Shown here: piece after piece, positions 11,624-23,323 of the stretch
Position numbering within the stretch: the stretch's first letter is position 1
Layout: each line of letters begins with the position of its first letter
From: Powellomyces hirtus
Taxonomy: Eukaryota > Chytridiomycota > Chytridiomycetes > Spizellomycetales > Powellomycetaceae
NCBI GenBank assembly: GCA_025526995.1
Contig: JAHLKG010000005.1
Coordinates: forward strand, 186,001 to 250,000
Reading direction: 5' to 3'
Length of the DNA: 64,000 bases
The notes under the pieces: model-generated
What the model saw: the letters and a program-made list of their open reading frames with translations, nothing else
Told to the model about the DNA's origin: nothing
Database searches by the model: none
Translations under genes and position numbers: made by a program

Positions 11624-12531
11624 GGAAGACCGAGATTTCCACACGCCCACACGCACTGATGGAGTGGTTGGAAGGGGGGCGGGGGTGGTCGTCTTTCTTT
11701 TTTACATGAACTCTTTTTGTATTGTGTTTTTTTGGAATTTTTGGGGATTGTCTGTTGAGTTATTTGATTTTTTTGACCACCTGATTTTTTTTGGGAAAAG
11801 TGACATTTTAAAACTTGTTACCAAGAGCGAGCGTCATGTTTGTTCTGCGGAAATAAGAGCCAGTGGTTGCCCCATATTGCACCCTCTTGGTCCCTGTGAG
11901 CACTCTGGTCGCGTGCATGCGATTTCAGGTGCGCTGTATACATTTCCCATCAATGTTTTTTTTTTGGTGGGCCCAAATTCCGGTGCATGTTGCAGTTTTT
12001 CATGGAGAGACTTTTTGCGCAGAAGCACAAGGTCACGTGACTTGTGGAATGGGTTTGACTCGATCCAGGATGGAACTGCGCTTTGGGGGAAAGTCTTGGT
12101 CGGCCCCAAGTTCCAAGAAGTCGCCAGAAACCCGGAGATCTCCAATTACCACACAACGCAAACCCCCCATTTCGGGATTCCCAGATCAGAGGAAGCGGAA
12201 CCAAACCAACTCCACGATAACCTCGCCTTTTTGTATATATCTGGAGAAACAGTATATTATTTTCTTTATTGTTCCTTTTTCTCGGGACTGTAAGTCATCA
12301 TATTCACAAAGGCAGCGTGGGGATGCGAGTGAAAAGTGCATTCTGACCATCGTTTTTTTCGCTATTAGATCTTTTTTACCCGCGTGACGAAACACTTGCG
12401 GCTTTGTCTTGCGTGTTTTTGGTTCTCTCCTGGAATCACGACAGCGCATTTTGACAAGTGCCGGTTTACGAGTCTTGGGTTGGACGACGAATAGCACATT
12501 TGCCTCAACGCCCCCGGTCTGATACGCAACC
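11624..12531. other. Intergenic spacer upstream of BRR2
   Basis: About 0.9 kb, AT-richer than its neighbours, with T-runs just after the PHD-SET stop. It has no recognisable gene. It should hold the PHD-SET 3' end and the BRR2 promoter, including a TCACGTGA palindrome at 12033-12040. Confidence 0.5.
12033..12040. promoter_or_regulatory. TCACGTGA palindrome upstream of BRR2
   Basis: A perfect 8-bp TCACGTGA palindrome lies about 490 bp before the BRR2 start. It matches the core of fungal bHLH (Cbf1-type) sites. Similar CACGTG elements occur in other promoter regions of this window. Function is inferred from the motif only. Confidence 0.4.
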
Positions 12532-15500
12532 ATGGCTGAAGACGTGCAACGAGCGCAGCAGTACCAATACACGGCCAACAGCAACCTGGTGTTGCAAGCG
12601 GACCGGTCGGCGCTGCCTCGGCGGGACCAGGAGCCGTCTGGCGAGCCGGAGACGCTAGCGGGGCGAGTTGACGTGCGCCGGATGGGCGACCGGGCGCAAC
12701 GGAGCATCCAGGAGCAAAAAGATAAAGTGGAGAAGAAGCGGAAGGAGAAGGCGGAGCGGATGAAGAAGAGTGGGGCGGAACGCGCGGCGAAAAAATCGAA
12801 ACGGGAGGGGTATGGCCACGGCAGCATTTTGGCGGCGACCGAAGACTTTGAGAGCGAGGTGTACCGCCCGCGGACAAAGGAAACCCGTCAGACGTTTGAG
12901 TTGATTTTGTCGTTTCTGCAGCAGTTGTTGGGCGATATCCCGCAAGATGTTCTCCGCGGTGCGGCGAATGAGACGCTGGTGGTGCTCAAGGACGACTCGA
13001 AGAAGGATTTTGACAAGAAGAAGGAGATTGAAGAGCTGATTGGGTCCCCGGTGTCGTCGGACCGGTTTGCGCAGCTTGTGAATCTTGGCAAGCGGATCAC
13101 GGATTTCCGCCCCGGGGATGAGAATGCGCAGGGCGGGGACGAGGCTACGGGTCGGGAGGGGCTCGATGAGGATTATGGAGTGGCTGTTGTTTTTGATGAG
13201 GAGGAAGACGAGGAGGACGGCACCGACGATGAGTTTGAAGTCAAGGAGGACGAGGAGTCTGACGCTGATGAGGAGGACGGCCAGGACGTTGATCTTCCGA
13301 CCGAGAATGTGCTCAAACCCGTTGGTGTGGATGCAGAGGAAGAGGAGAGTGACGGGGTGGATGAGTTTACCGAAATCATTCACTCGGGCGCCAAAGACGG
13401 CAGCAAAACATCCGCGACCAAATCATCTGCGTTTGGCGTCATGGCCAGCACGGCGGGCGTCAAGCCCCACGATGTCGATGCGTTCTGGCTGCAGCGCACC
13501 ATTGCGTCGCATTACTCGGATGCCCACACTGCGCAAGCCAAGACCAGCGCTGCTTTTTCGATCCTGTCGTCGACGGCCAATGTGCGTGACTGCGAAAACG
13601 AGCTGATGGGCTTGTTTGATTACGACAACTTTGCGCTGGTCAAGCTGTTGACCCAGAACCGCGACGTTATTGTCTGGTGCACCAAACTCGCCAGGGCGGA
13701 AACGCCGGCTGAGCGTGCAGCCGTGGAAGCGGAGATGCAGCAATTGGGACTTGGACATATCCTTGATCAGCTTCAAATTGCACCCACGCGACGCGATGTG
13801 GACAAGAACCGCCGTGGAGTCGTGGAAATGGATGTGGACGAGAAGCAGCCGGTTGCGGGCGGTCCCATTCAGTTTGATTTGAAGAAGGCGACTCCGGTCG
13901 CGCCGGCCGTCGTACCCCGAGCGACCCTCGACATTGATTCCCTCGCGTTCCAGCAGGGCGGCCATCTCATGTCCAACAAAAAGTGCACCCTGCCCCAAGG
14001 TACCTTCAAGCGCGAAAAGAAGGGATACCAGGAAGTCCACGTTCCGGCCCCGAAAACGTCACCCATGGGCGACGGCGAAAAGCTGGTCAACATCTCGGAA
14101 CTCCCCGAGTGGGCCCAGGGAGGGTTTGCCGGTGCGCGGTCGCTCAACCGAGTGCAGAGCCGGATCTATCCCGTTGGATTCGAGAGTGACGAGAACCTCC
14201 TCATTTGCGCGCCGACGGGTGCGGGTAAAACCAACTGCGCCATGCTGACCATTCTGCGAGAGATTGGCAAGTACCGTGATGAGCAGACGGGTGAGATTGC
14301 GCTGGATGCGTTCAAGATTATCTACATTGCGCCCATGAAGGCGCTGGTTGCGGAGATGGTGGGCAATTTCTCGGGGCGATTGGAAAAGTTTGGGGTCAAG
14401 GTGGCGGAATTGACGGGGGATCGGCAACTGACCAAACAGCAGATTGCGGAAACGCAAATCATTGTGACGACGCCCGAAAAATGGGACATTACTACCCGGA
14501 AAGCCACTGACCGATCCTACACCAACTTGGTTCGTCTGTTGATTATTGATGAAATCCATTTGCTCCACGACGACCGTGGGCCGGTGCTTGAATCGATCAT
14601 TTCGAGAACGATCCGGCAGATCCAGCAAACCCAGGAAATGGTCCGCCTCGTTGGTCTGTCGGCCACACTGCCCAACTACCAGGACGTGGCTCACTTTATG
14701 CGAGTGGATGCGGACAAGGGCTTGTTCTTTTTCGACAACTCGTACCGGCCGTGCCCGCTCAAGCAGCAGTACATTGGTATTACGGAGAAGAAGGCCATCA
14801 AGCGGTTCCAGCTGATGAACGAGATTGCGTATGAGAAGATTATGGAAGAGGCCGGCAAGAACCAGGTGCTCGTCTTTTGCCATTCCCGCAAGGAGACGGC
14901 CAAAACGGCCAAAGCGATCCGCGACATGGCGATGGAGAAGGATACGATTGGACAGATCCTCAAGCAGGACGCGATGAGCAGGGAAGTGTTGCAGTCGGAG
15001 GCGGCTACGGTCAAGAACACGGATCTGCAGGACCTGCTGCCGTACGGGTTCGGCATCCATCACGCGGGAATGAGTCGCGCGGATCGGACTGCGGTTGAAG
15101 ATTTGTTTGCCGAGGGACACGTCCAGGTCCTCGTGTCTACCGCTACGCTGGCGTGGGGAGTCAACTTGCCCGCCCACACTGTTATCATCAAGGGCACCCA
15201 GGTGTACAACCCGGAAAAGGGCCGGTGGGTGGAACTCTCTCCACAAGATGTCCTGCAGATGTTGGGTCGTGCCGGTCGCCCGCAGTTTGATACCAATGGT
15301 GAAGGGATCATCATCACCACGCACGGCGAACTGCAGTACTACCTTTCTCTCCTCAACCAGCAGCTCCCGATCGAGTCGCAGTTTCTTAGCAAGTTGGCGG
15401 ATAATCTCAATGCCGAGATTGTTCTGGGCACGGTGCGGAACCGAGACGAGGCGGTGCAGTGGTTGGGATACTCGTACCTCTACGTCCGCATGTTGAGGAA

Positions 15501-18500
15501 CGGGCCGTTGTATGGTGTTGGGCCGGACGAGGCGGAAGAGGACCGGTACCTGGTGCAGAAGCGCGTGGATTTGATTCATTCGGCGGCCGCGGTGCTGGAT
15601 AAATGCAATCTGATAAAGTACGACAAGAAGACGGGCAAGTTCCAAGTCACGGAACTGGGCCGGATAGCGTCGCATTACTATATCAGCCACAACTCCATGT
15701 CCACGTACAACCAGCACCTGAAACCCACCATGACGCTGATTGACCTGTTCCGCGCGTTTGCCCTCTCGGAAGAATTCAAGTTTATCCCTGTCCGCGAGGA
15801 AGAGAAGCTGGAGTTGGCCAAGATGCTGGAACGGGTGCCGATCCCAGTCAAGGAAAGCTTGGAAGAACCGACGGCGAAAATCAACGTGCTCCTCCAGGCG
15901 TACATTTCGCAACTGAAATTGGAAGGATTTGCGTTGATGAGCGATATGGTGTATGTGACGCAGAGCGCGGGACGGATCCTGCGCGCCATTTTTGAGATTT
16001 GTTTGAAGCGTGGCTGGGCCCAGTTGTCCCGCAAAGCCCTCGATCTGTGCAAAATGGTGGACAAGAAAATGTGGCTCTCGATGAGTCCGCTGCGCCAAAC
16101 CCGTGGGTTCCCGGCCGACGTTATCAAGCGGCTCGAACGCAAAGAGTTTCCGTGGGAACGCTACTACGACCTGAACCCTCAGGAATTGGGCGAGCTGGCG
16201 GGAGTGCCTAAAGCGGGCAAGCTGATTCATAAAGCTGTGCATCAGTTTCCCAAAGTGGAGGTCCAGGCGCATGTGCAGCCGATTACGCGGTCGATGCTGA
16301 GGATCGAGTTGACCATTACGCCCGATTTCCAGTTTGATGAAAAGACGTCGAGTGGTGGAGCAGAAGCGTTTTGGGTTCTGGTCGAGGATGTCGATAGCGA
16401 GATTATCCTCTACCATGATACCTTTGTGCTCAAGCAGCGGTACGCGGAGGAAGACCATCATCTCACCTTTACGGTCCCGCTGTTCGAACCGCTGCCGCCA
16501 AACTACTTTGTGTCCATTGTCAGCGATCGGTGGTTGCATTCAGAGACGCGACTGCCCGTGTCCTTCAAGCACCTGATTTTGCCGGAAAAGTACCCGCCGC
16601 ACACCGAGTTGCTGGATCTGCAGCCTTTACCCGTGTCGGCGCTCAAGAACCACGAGTATGAGGGCGTGTTTTCGCAGTGGAAGCATTTCAATCCGATTCA
16701 GACGCAGGTGTTTAATACGCTGTATCAGACGGACGATAATGTGTTTGTGGGTGCGCCTACGGGATCGGGCAAAACGATTTGTGCCGAGTTTGCGCTGTTG
16801 CGACTGTGGGCTGTGACGCCCAAAGCGCGGTGCGTGTATGTTGCGCCGTTTGACGAGGTGGTTGAGTTGAAGGTGGCCGAGTGGAAGAACAAGTTTGGTG
16901 GGATTCTAGGGGGCAAGAATGTGGTGGCGTTGACGGGTGAAACGACGGCGGACTTGAAGTTGCTGGAGACGGGCGATATTGTGTTTGCGACGCCGCAGAA
17001 ATGGGATATGCTGTCGCGACGGTGGAAGCAGCGCAAAAACGTGCAGACTGTGGGCTTGTTTATTGCGGACGAGATCCATATGATTGGAGGCGATATTGGG
17101 CCGACTCTGGAAATTATCGTGTCCCGGATGCGATACATTAGCGCTCAGACGGAAAACAAGATTCGAATCGTTGCTCTTGGAACGTCGCTGGCTAACGCGC
17201 GAGATTTGGGCGAGTGGATTGGAGCTACCAGTCAGTCCATCTACAACTTTAAACCGAATGTCAGACCTGTCCCGCTCGAGATCCATATCCAGGGCTACAC
17301 GGTCCCGCATTTCGCCTCCATGATGGTCGCCATGACCAAACCCACCTACCTTGCCATCACCCAGCTTGCGCCCAACAAGCCGTCACTCATCTATGTGCCC
17401 AGCCGGAAGCAGGCGCGACTGACTGCGGTGGATATTCTGACGTATGCCATGGCTGAGGGTGCGGAGAAGAAGTTTTTACACTGCTCGGAGGAAGATATTG
17501 CGCCGTACGTGCAAAAGATCCAGGATCGCACGTTGGCCGAAACGATCGAGTACGGTGTGGCCTTTTTCCACGAAGCACTCGGCAAGAACGATAAGCGGAT
17601 TGTCGAGAGCTTGTTCAACACGGGCGCCATCCAGGTCGTGGTCGCTAGCAAGGATACCTGCTGGGGCATGAGCCTGCGCTCCCACCTCGTCGTCATCATG
17701 GGCACGCAGTACTTTGAGGGCAAGGAACATCGCTATGCGGATTACCCCATCACGGACGTTCTGCAGATGATGGGCCGCGCGACCCGACCCACGAATGGCG
17801 AGAGCGGACGGTGTGTGTTGATGTGCCAGAGCATCAAGAAGGACTTTTATAAAAAGTTTTTGTACGAGGCGCTCCCTGTCGAATCGCATCTCGACCATTT
17901 CTTGCACGATCACTTTAATGCAGAGATTGTCACCAAGACGATTGAGAATAAACAGGATGCGGTCGATTACCTCACCTGGACGTTCCTGTACCGCCGCATG
18001 TCGCTCAACCCCAACTACTACAACATGCAAGGCGTGACACACCGCCACCTCTCGGACCACCTCTCTGATCTCGTGGAAACGACGTTGGAGGAACTGGCCA
18101 ATAGCAAGTGCATATCGGTGGAAGACGAGGACGTGTCGCCGGTCAACTTGGGCATGATTGCGGCGTACTACTACATCAACTATGTGACCATTGAGGTGTT
18201 TTCCATGTCGCTCAACGCCAAGACCAAGATGCGCGGCCTGCTTCAGATTGTGGCGGCCGCGGCCGAGTTTGAGAGTGTGCCGATCCGACACCACGAGGAT
18301 GCGGTGCTGAAACGCATCTACGAGCGCGTGCCTGTTAAAGTCGACTCGCCCAACTTTAACGACCCGCATTTCAAGACGAATATTCTCCTGCAGGCGCATT
18401 TCACACGGGTGCATCTGCCTGCGGATCTGGAAAGCGACCAGAAGGCTGTGCTGGCGAAAGCGGTGCGCTTGATCCAGGCCTGCGTCGACGTCATATCGTC

Positions 18501-19194
18501 CTCGGGATGGCTTGCCCCGTGCATGGCTGCCATGGATCTTTGCCAAATGGTCGTCCAGGCCATGTGGGACCGCGACTCACCGTTGCGACAGGTGCCGCAT
18601 TTCACGGCCGATATCATCAAACGCCTCAATGCGCTCGGAGTTGAAGGTGTCTTTGATATCATGGAAATGGAGGACGAGGCGCGCAACAAGGCGTTGCAGC
18701 TCGATGCGAAACGCATGGGTGATGTCGCGCGGTTCGTCAACCGGTACCCCAACATTGACGTGGCGTTCAAGGTCCAAGACAAGGTTGTCAAGCAAGGCGA
18801 ATCGGTCACGGTCAAAGTCACGCTGGAACGCGAAACGGACGAGGAGGAGGACGACGGATCGGTTGGGCCGGTCATTGCACCCTTCTACCCGGTCGCCAAG
18901 GACGAAGGGTGGTGGCTTGTCATTGGCGATGTCAAGGACAAATCGTTACTCGCCATCAAACGCGTCACGATCCAGAAACATGCGTCGGTTGCGATCGAGT
19001 TTGCGGCGCCGGACCATAAAGTGGGCGATCTGGAGTGTTGTCTCTATTTCATGTGCGACTCGTATGTCGGCGTCGACCAGGAGTATCCCTTTGCGGTCCA
19101 AGTGGAGGAGGGCGCGGCAAGTAGCGAGAGCGAGAGCGGGAGTGAGAGTGAGGGTGAGGGTGATGAGCAAGGGGATAAGATGGAGACGGATTAG
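12532..19194 (+). CDS. BRR2: Brr2 / SNRNP200, U5 snRNP Ski2-like RNA helicase
   Basis: An intronless gene of 2220 codons. Brr2 unwinds U4/U6 during spliceosome activation and is a core U5 snRNP subunit in the nucleus. A basic/acidic N-terminal region with an N-helicase PWI-like segment (about 300-420) is followed by two helicase cassettes. Cassette 1 has Walker A APTGAGKT (near 560), DEIH (near 673), SAT and QMLGRAGRP. Cassette 2 has APTGSGKT (near 1408), DEIH (near 1513), GTS in place of SAT, and QMMGRATRP. Each is followed by a Sec63-type domain. Degenerate motifs in cassette 2 are typical of the family, where it acts as a regulatory pseudo-helicase. The C-terminus is Ser/Glu-rich. The start ATG lies in a good AACCATGG context and the N-terminal sequence matches family members. 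Confidence 0.97.
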   Translation: MAEDVQRAQQYQYTANSNLVLQADRSALPRRDQEPSGEPETLAGRVDVRRMGDRAQRSIQEQKDKVEKKRKEKAERMKKSGAERAAKKSKREGYGHGSILAATEDFESEVYRPRTKETRQTFELILSFLQQLLGDIPQDVLRGAANETLVVLKDDSKKDFDKKKEIEELIGSPVSSDRFAQLVNLGKRITDFRPGDENAQGGDEATGREGLDEDYGVAVVFDEEEDEEDGTDDEFEVKEDEESDADEEDGQDVDLPTENVLKPVGVDAEEEESDGVDEFTEIIHSGAKDGSKTSATKSSAFGVMASTAGVKPHDVDAFWLQRTIASHYSDAHTAQAKTSAAFSILSSTANVRDCENELMGLFDYDNFALVKLLTQNRDVIVWCTKLARAETPAERAAVEAEMQQLGLGHILDQLQIAPTRRDVDKNRRGVVEMDVDEKQPVAGGPIQFDLKKATPVAPAVVPRATLDIDSLAFQQGGHLMSNKKCTLPQGTFKREKKGYQEVHVPAPKTSPMGDGEKLVNISELPEWAQGGFAGARSLNRVQSRIYPVGFESDENLLICAPTGAGKTNCAMLTILREIGKYRDEQTGEIALDAFKIIYIAPMKALVAEMVGNFSGRLEKFGVKVAELTGDRQLTKQQIAETQIIVTTPEKWDITTRKATDRSYTNLVRLLIIDEIHLLHDDRGPVLESIISRTIRQIQQTQEMVRLVGLSATLPNYQDVAHFMRVDADKGLFFFDNSYRPCPLKQQYIGITEKKAIKRFQLMNEIAYEKIMEEAGKNQVLVFCHSRKETAKTAKAIRDMAMEKDTIGQILKQDAMSREVLQSEAATVKNTDLQDLLPYGFGIHHAGMSRADRTAVEDLFAEGHVQVLVSTATLAWGVNLPAHTVIIKGTQVYNPEKGRWVELSPQDVLQMLGRAGRPQFDTNGEGIIITTHGELQYYLSLLNQQLPIESQFLSKLADNLNAEIVLGTVRNRDEAVQWLGYSYLYVRMLRNGPLYGVGPDEAEEDRYLVQKRVDLIHSAAAVLDKCNLIKYDKKTGKFQVTELGRIASHYYISHNSMSTYNQHLKPTMTLIDLFRAFALSEEFKFIPVREEEKLELAKMLERVPIPVKESLEEPTAKINVLLQAYISQLKLEGFALMSDMVYVTQSAGRILRAIFEICLKRGWAQLSRKALDLCKMVDKKMWLSMSPLRQTRGFPADVIKRLERKEFPWERYYDLNPQELGELAGVPKAGKLIHKAVHQFPKVEVQAHVQPITRSMLRIELTITPDFQFDEKTSSGGAEAFWVLVEDVDSEIILYHDTFVLKQRYAEEDHHLTFTVPLFEPLPPNYFVSIVSDRWLHSETRLPVSFKHLILPEKYPPHTELLDLQPLPVSALKNHEYEGVFSQWKHFNPIQTQVFNTLYQTDDNVFVGAPTGSGKTICAEFALLRLWAVTPKARCVYVAPFDEVVELKVAEWKNKFGGILGGKNVVALTGETTADLKLLETGDIVFATPQKWDMLSRRWKQRKNVQTVGLFIADEIHMIGGDIGPTLEIIVSRMRYISAQTENKIRIVALGTSLANARDLGEWIGATSQSIYNFKPNVRPVPLEIHIQGYTVPHFASMMVAMTKPTYLAITQLAPNKPSLIYVPSRKQARLTAVDILTYAMAEGAEKKFLHCSEEDIAPYVQKIQDRTLAETIEYGVAFFHEALGKNDKRIVESLFNTGAIQVVVASKDTCWGMSLRSHLVVIMGTQYFEGKEHRYADYPITDVLQMMGRATRPTNGESGRCVLMCQSIKKDFYKKFLYEALPVESHLDHFLHDHFNAEIVTKTIENKQDAVDYLTWTFLYRRMSLNPNYYNMQGVTHRHLSDHLSDLVETTLEELANSKCISVEDEDVSPVNLGMIAAYYYINYVTIEVFSMSLNAKTKMRGLLQIVAAAAEFESVPIRHHEDAVLKRIYERVPVKVDSPNFNDPHFKTNILLQAHFTRVHLPADLESDQKAVLAKAVRLIQACVDVISSSGWLAPCMAAMDLCQMVVQAMWDRDSPLRQVPHFTADIIKRLNALGVEGVFDIMEMEDEARNKALQLDAKRMGDVARFVNRYPNIDVAFKVQDKVVKQGESVTVKVTLERETDEEEDDGSVGPVIAPFYPVAKDEGWWLVIGDVKDKSLLAIKRVTIQKHASVAIEFAAPDHKVGDLECCLYFMCDSYVGVDQEYPFAVQVEEGAASSESESGSESEGEGDEQGDKMETD

Positions 19195-19445
19195 GGGAGG
19201 TGTTGTAAAGTAGTTTTTCGGTTATTTTGTCATCATGCGTTTCGTTCATATGGGTTCTCTTTACGTTTTTTTACACTAGTCCTTTTTTTTTTCGTTTATA
19301 TCAAATGTATCTTTTTGTGTCTTTTGAAACGTGATGGGGTTTGGTGTGTTGACAGTTACATTTGTCGATACAGTTACAGAGAAAGAAAAAAAAAAAAGGC
19401 AACAAACACGCAGACCAAACGAAAAACAAGGGAGTGCATCAAACA

Positions 19446-21664
19446 TCACACCCACGTCAATTTCCCTTTAACGCTCTTCAACACGGTCTCCTCCTCGTTC
19501 TTGCCATCCTCGCCAGCCGTCAGCGGGGCAGATCGTTCGGGTGTGGGCCCCACTTTTGCGGACCGCTTGGTCCCGCCTTGACTCACGGGTATGCAGCACG
19601 CAAACAGCCGTTTCCACCACGGCATCTTCTTGTCTGTCCCGGTTGATGCGTTGACGCCCATGGCGTTGGCCATGGTCCATGCGTCGTGCGCGCTGGTTGC
19701 GGTGTGCGGGCCGCCGGGGGGTTTGCGAGTAGCGGCGCCGCAGGTGCAGCGTGAGAGCGCGGCTTTGAGATCGCGGATTTCGGACTCGAGGATCATGATG
19801 CGCATCATGGTGGCGTCGACGTTGACTTTGAAAACCCGCAAAAGAAAAAATGAAATGAAAAAATACAACAGCCCAAAGGGGATGAGATTGGGCCCGCGGG
19901 GAGACGGACAGAAGAGCGTAGCGTTAAATACGGAAACAAAACAAAACAAAACGTTACCCTTGGCAATGTTTCGGACTTTCTTGACTCGCTCAGCGAACCG
20001 CAGCGTGGACAGCGATTCGTCGTGGTTGATTTGGGTGGGTGTGACGCATGTGATCATCAGCGTCAGCGAATTTCCTCCCAGACTGGGCGTGGGCGGGACG
20101 AAGAAGAGAGAAGAGAAAAGAACCATAAAAAAACAAAAGGAATAAGTAAGAAAAAAAGAATGAGTAGAGAATTGAGAGTAGAGAGTCATCGGGCGCTTGG
20201 GTTTCGTTATGCCCGCCTTACCTGTCACTCAACAAATACGTCAACTTGGAGTCGCGATACGGCACATGTTTGGTATTTGTCGTCAACGCGTTGATGACAT
20301 TTCCCAAACAGCTCAAACTCTGGTTGATCGCGGAGCCTTCCTTCAACCTATCGCCCGTGGCGCCGGTCGCATTGGCGCGTTCCGAGCCCGCCAAATCAAT
20401 CAAATGGATCTTGCTTCTCTTTTTCCCGTGTTTGGCCAACATCTCGGCTTCCTCGGTCGACATGCCCGGTTCCGGTTTGCGCCGCTCTTCGATCGTGATG
20501 GTGAGAACAGCGTGCGACCGCGACGACACTTCGTTCATGTTGGTTTCCCCCACCGTCCGGTGCCGACTGCCCATCTGCAGGAGTTTGCTGTAGTCGGCGA
20601 GAGTGGTGAGGGACTTTTCAGTGATCCCCGAAATGTACAGGTCTCGCCCGGTGCTGGATTCAGGGTCTTGACGGATTCGGAGGTCACCTATATAGGATAG
20701 TTGTCCGGAGGGGGTGGGGAGGGCCAAACATCAACATACACGCTCTCGCGAAAAAAAACAAATGATTTCGAAAAAAACACCTTACTTTGCTCTTCCCGTC
20801 CCACGAGCAAGTCGGTCAAGCCTTCCTGATAGATTTCCAAGTAGCTCGCTCTGACAAAGTACTCGAGTTCCGGTTTGTTCTTCCCCGCGTCCGCAATGTG
20901 GTTGACGATCTGAGATGCGACACGGAGAATGATGCCCGTGTCGGGGTTCTTGGGATCGGCGGGAGGTTCGGTGCCCGGGCCGCGAGTGGGTCCTTGGAAA
21001 AAAAAAATTGAAGAGTGCGTGAGATGTTGGTGGGGAGCCATTGCAGGAGAGGTGTGGGGAGTGGTGTGTGACGTACCTTCCATGGTGTAAGTCTTTCCAC
21101 TAGGGAAGAAGGGGGATGTTTTAGTTCGCCCGTGCGTCTTTCTCATGCGTTGCGAGTTGATGAATTACCTAGCGGTTTGTCCCTAACGCATTGGTAGGAG
21201 GATTGAGAACGGAAAGATCAGCTCTCCGTTTGGGAAGCGATGTAGGTCCAAACACAGATGTGGGCGCTCACATAGCAGAATACACATCCGTTGTATCCAT
21301 CCAGGCATTTCCTAATGAGTGGCTATGGTGCAAAGGACTTCAGGTTTGAAGAGAAGCATACAAAGCGGCGGTCGATGTAGCCGGGAGCCGTACGGACCTC
21401 AACCACTTTATCATACACTGCTGCCTGGCCCTCCTCATACCCCAACACCGAGTCAAAGTTGAATTTCTTGGGTTCGGATTTCGACGCGCCGCCAGCGGGT
21501 GTCAGGGCGCGCGATGGCGACGTTGTCGGGGTACTGCTGCCTGGCCATTGGATGGTGACGGTGGAAGGGTTGTATGTGATGCAGGTTGCGGTTGGGTCGA
21601 ACCCGAGGTTGTCTTTGTATTTTTGCGGGCTTTTGCGTTCGACTGTTGGTGGACGGACTGTGAA

Positions 21665-21701
<37 letters not shown>

Positions 21702-21878
21702 GGAAGAAGGGTGAGTTGGGAAGGTAAGGGAGAGGCTGAGAGGGAAGATGGACGTACTTCGGACAGCAACTAACACGCGCTGCGGTGTGGGACTTGCCAT
21801 AGCGGCCATGGCGTTGACGGCGGCTTCGTCTTGTGCGGCCTGAGTAGCGGTTGAGGTTTGTGCTGATGCTTTGGGCAT
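19446..21878 (-). CDS. Kinesin, N-terminal motor with a short tail
   Basis: Nine exons: 21878-21758, 21657-21398, 21322-21272, 21182-21169, 21099-21077, 20992-20786, 20687-20222, 20082-19958 and 19825-19446 (1647 nt, 548 aa, phase-consistent throughout). This is an ATP-driven microtubule motor. Visible motor motifs are VAVRIRPPT, the P-loop GQTASGKT, NEVSSRSHA (switch I), HLIDLAGSERA (switch II) and VPYRDSKLTYLL, then LRFAERVKKVRN before the neck. After the motor only about 130 residues remain: a short helix (MILESEIRDLKAAL), a Cys/Gly stretch and PWWKRLFACCIP, where two cysteines follow basic and aromatic residues. No cargo domain or long coiled coil is seen. Exons 4 and 5 are 14 and 23 nt and together encode the P-loop. 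The subfamily could not be fixed by eye. Confidence 0.9.
21667..21700. repeat. T homopolymer of about 33 nt in kinesin intron 1
   Basis: An uninterrupted T tract (A on the gene's strand) lies in the first kinesin intron, upstream of the acceptor. Such length is prone to sequencing error, but it does not touch coding sequence. Confidence 0.8.
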
Positions 21879-23323
21879 TGTTGCTATCTGTCTGTCGATT
21901 GTGGATGTGCAGGTATCACCAATCCAAGTGAATGTCGACTATTAAGTCGATTGGGTAAAAAAAAAAATCCTGGAAAAGTATTTCAGACGCGTCCAGAGAA
22001 TCGCAACGAATGGGTGTTTTTTTATGCTGAAGATGTAGCAGCCAGGAATGTATTGTTGGCGGTAAATGAATCCGTCAGAGGCGCGCAAACGGGAATTTGG
22101 CGGAGAAGCTGCCGTAATCCAAATTGACGGTGCTTACGCAAGAGTCGCGACATGTTCATCCCGCCATTCACTCGCTTTGTTTGACAGTAGACCCAGCCAT
22201 TGTAAGAAATGAGTCAAGAAGACAACAGACATCCCTCCAGCTCCCTCGGCATGGAAGGGTTTCAATGATCCGGATTGGGGCCATCCAGCATCTCGCAGTC
22301 AAGAGAGCACCATCGGTTGCTGTATATTTGTCTGGATCTGCTAGCCATTAGTTGGAAAAAGTATCATCAGTAGAAAACTGGAGAGAGAAGGAGCCAAAAA
22401 AACGGTCACATTTATGAGATTTGTTCAGTACAGAGATGGACTATATTCAATAGAATACTGACTATTCTAAAGTCCGACTGCCAGATTGATTCATTGAATT
22501 TTTTTTTTCACAATCAGCCTGTTTTTTGTTTCATGCTTGACCTCTTGCCGCTCTTCCAGCTCAAAGTGGAGCATTGTCTAAGCAATTCTCACTGGTGTGC
22601 TGTATGAATCACAAGAATGTCCTGCCAGACAGGAAGAGATACAGCGAAAAGTCAACAAACTCTGGAAAAAGGGCAACTGTGCAGAAATATCACAAAATCA
22701 ATTCATAGACTACTGAATATTGGAGATATCGAAATTGAATTCAGGATATCTTCTTCTAATCTATTCACTCGACAATGGATTGGATGGCCTGCTGCACAAA
22801 CTCTGGATTGAAAAGGTAAGTGCGGAATTCAGGTTATTCTAATCTATTCACTGGACAATCAATCTTTTGGATTGGATGGGCTGCCGCACAGACTCTCTTG
22901 AATTCAAGGTGAAACAGCTCAATGGGAACAGGGACGGCAAACTCATCAATTGGATGGGCTGCCGCACGGACTCTCGATCGAAAGGGTAAGTGGAGTAACA
23001 ATTAATTTGTCTCCGCACGAACGCGTATCTAACCTGAACCCTTTTGAGAAAAACCGAAGCACCACAGCAGGTTGCGTCATTTCGGCAATTGGAGTTATAT
23101 CTGTATGCTGATCCTGTAACCGAGCTGATCTAATATGAGGCAGGCTTACAGCAACTATGGATTGGGAAGTGGTTACACCGGGGACGTAGCAAAGGCTGAT
23201 TAGATAGCACGAAGCGAAGTGTGGACATTGTTGACAATTATGAACGTACTGAACTGGACGCTTTGCTATCGAATTACACCCACAATGGCGTGAAACAGAG
23301 ATGATTCTTTGACTATATGTACA
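21879..23323. other. Intergenic region with diverged direct repeats
   Basis: About 1.4 kb between the kinesin start and the 3' end of the kinase gene, AT-rich with no credible long reading frame. Between about 22756 and 22990 the core ATTGGATGG(G/C)CTGC(C/T)GCAC plus a following ACTCT recurs three times, and TTCTAATCTATTCACT occurs twice. No gene remnant was identified. Confidence 0.5.
22756..22990. repeat. Three diverged direct repeats
   Basis: Three imperfect copies of ATTGGATGGGCTGCCGCAC followed by an ACTCT-containing tail occur near 22777, 22870 and 22951. A second short motif, TTCTAATCTATTCACT, is duplicated around 22757 and 22837. Spacing is uneven, so this looks like a decayed local duplication rather than a clean tandem array. 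Confidence 0.65.

Noticed and set aside
11709..12387. Possible small gene before BRR2
   Set aside because: AT-rich sequence with frames that differ in every model and no conserved motif; more likely untranslated and promoter DNA.
14059..16539. Minus-strand frame of 826 codons opposite BRR2
   Set aside because: It mirrors the codon bias of BRR2 and has no domain; shadows of this kind also occur opposite the Pex30-like gene.
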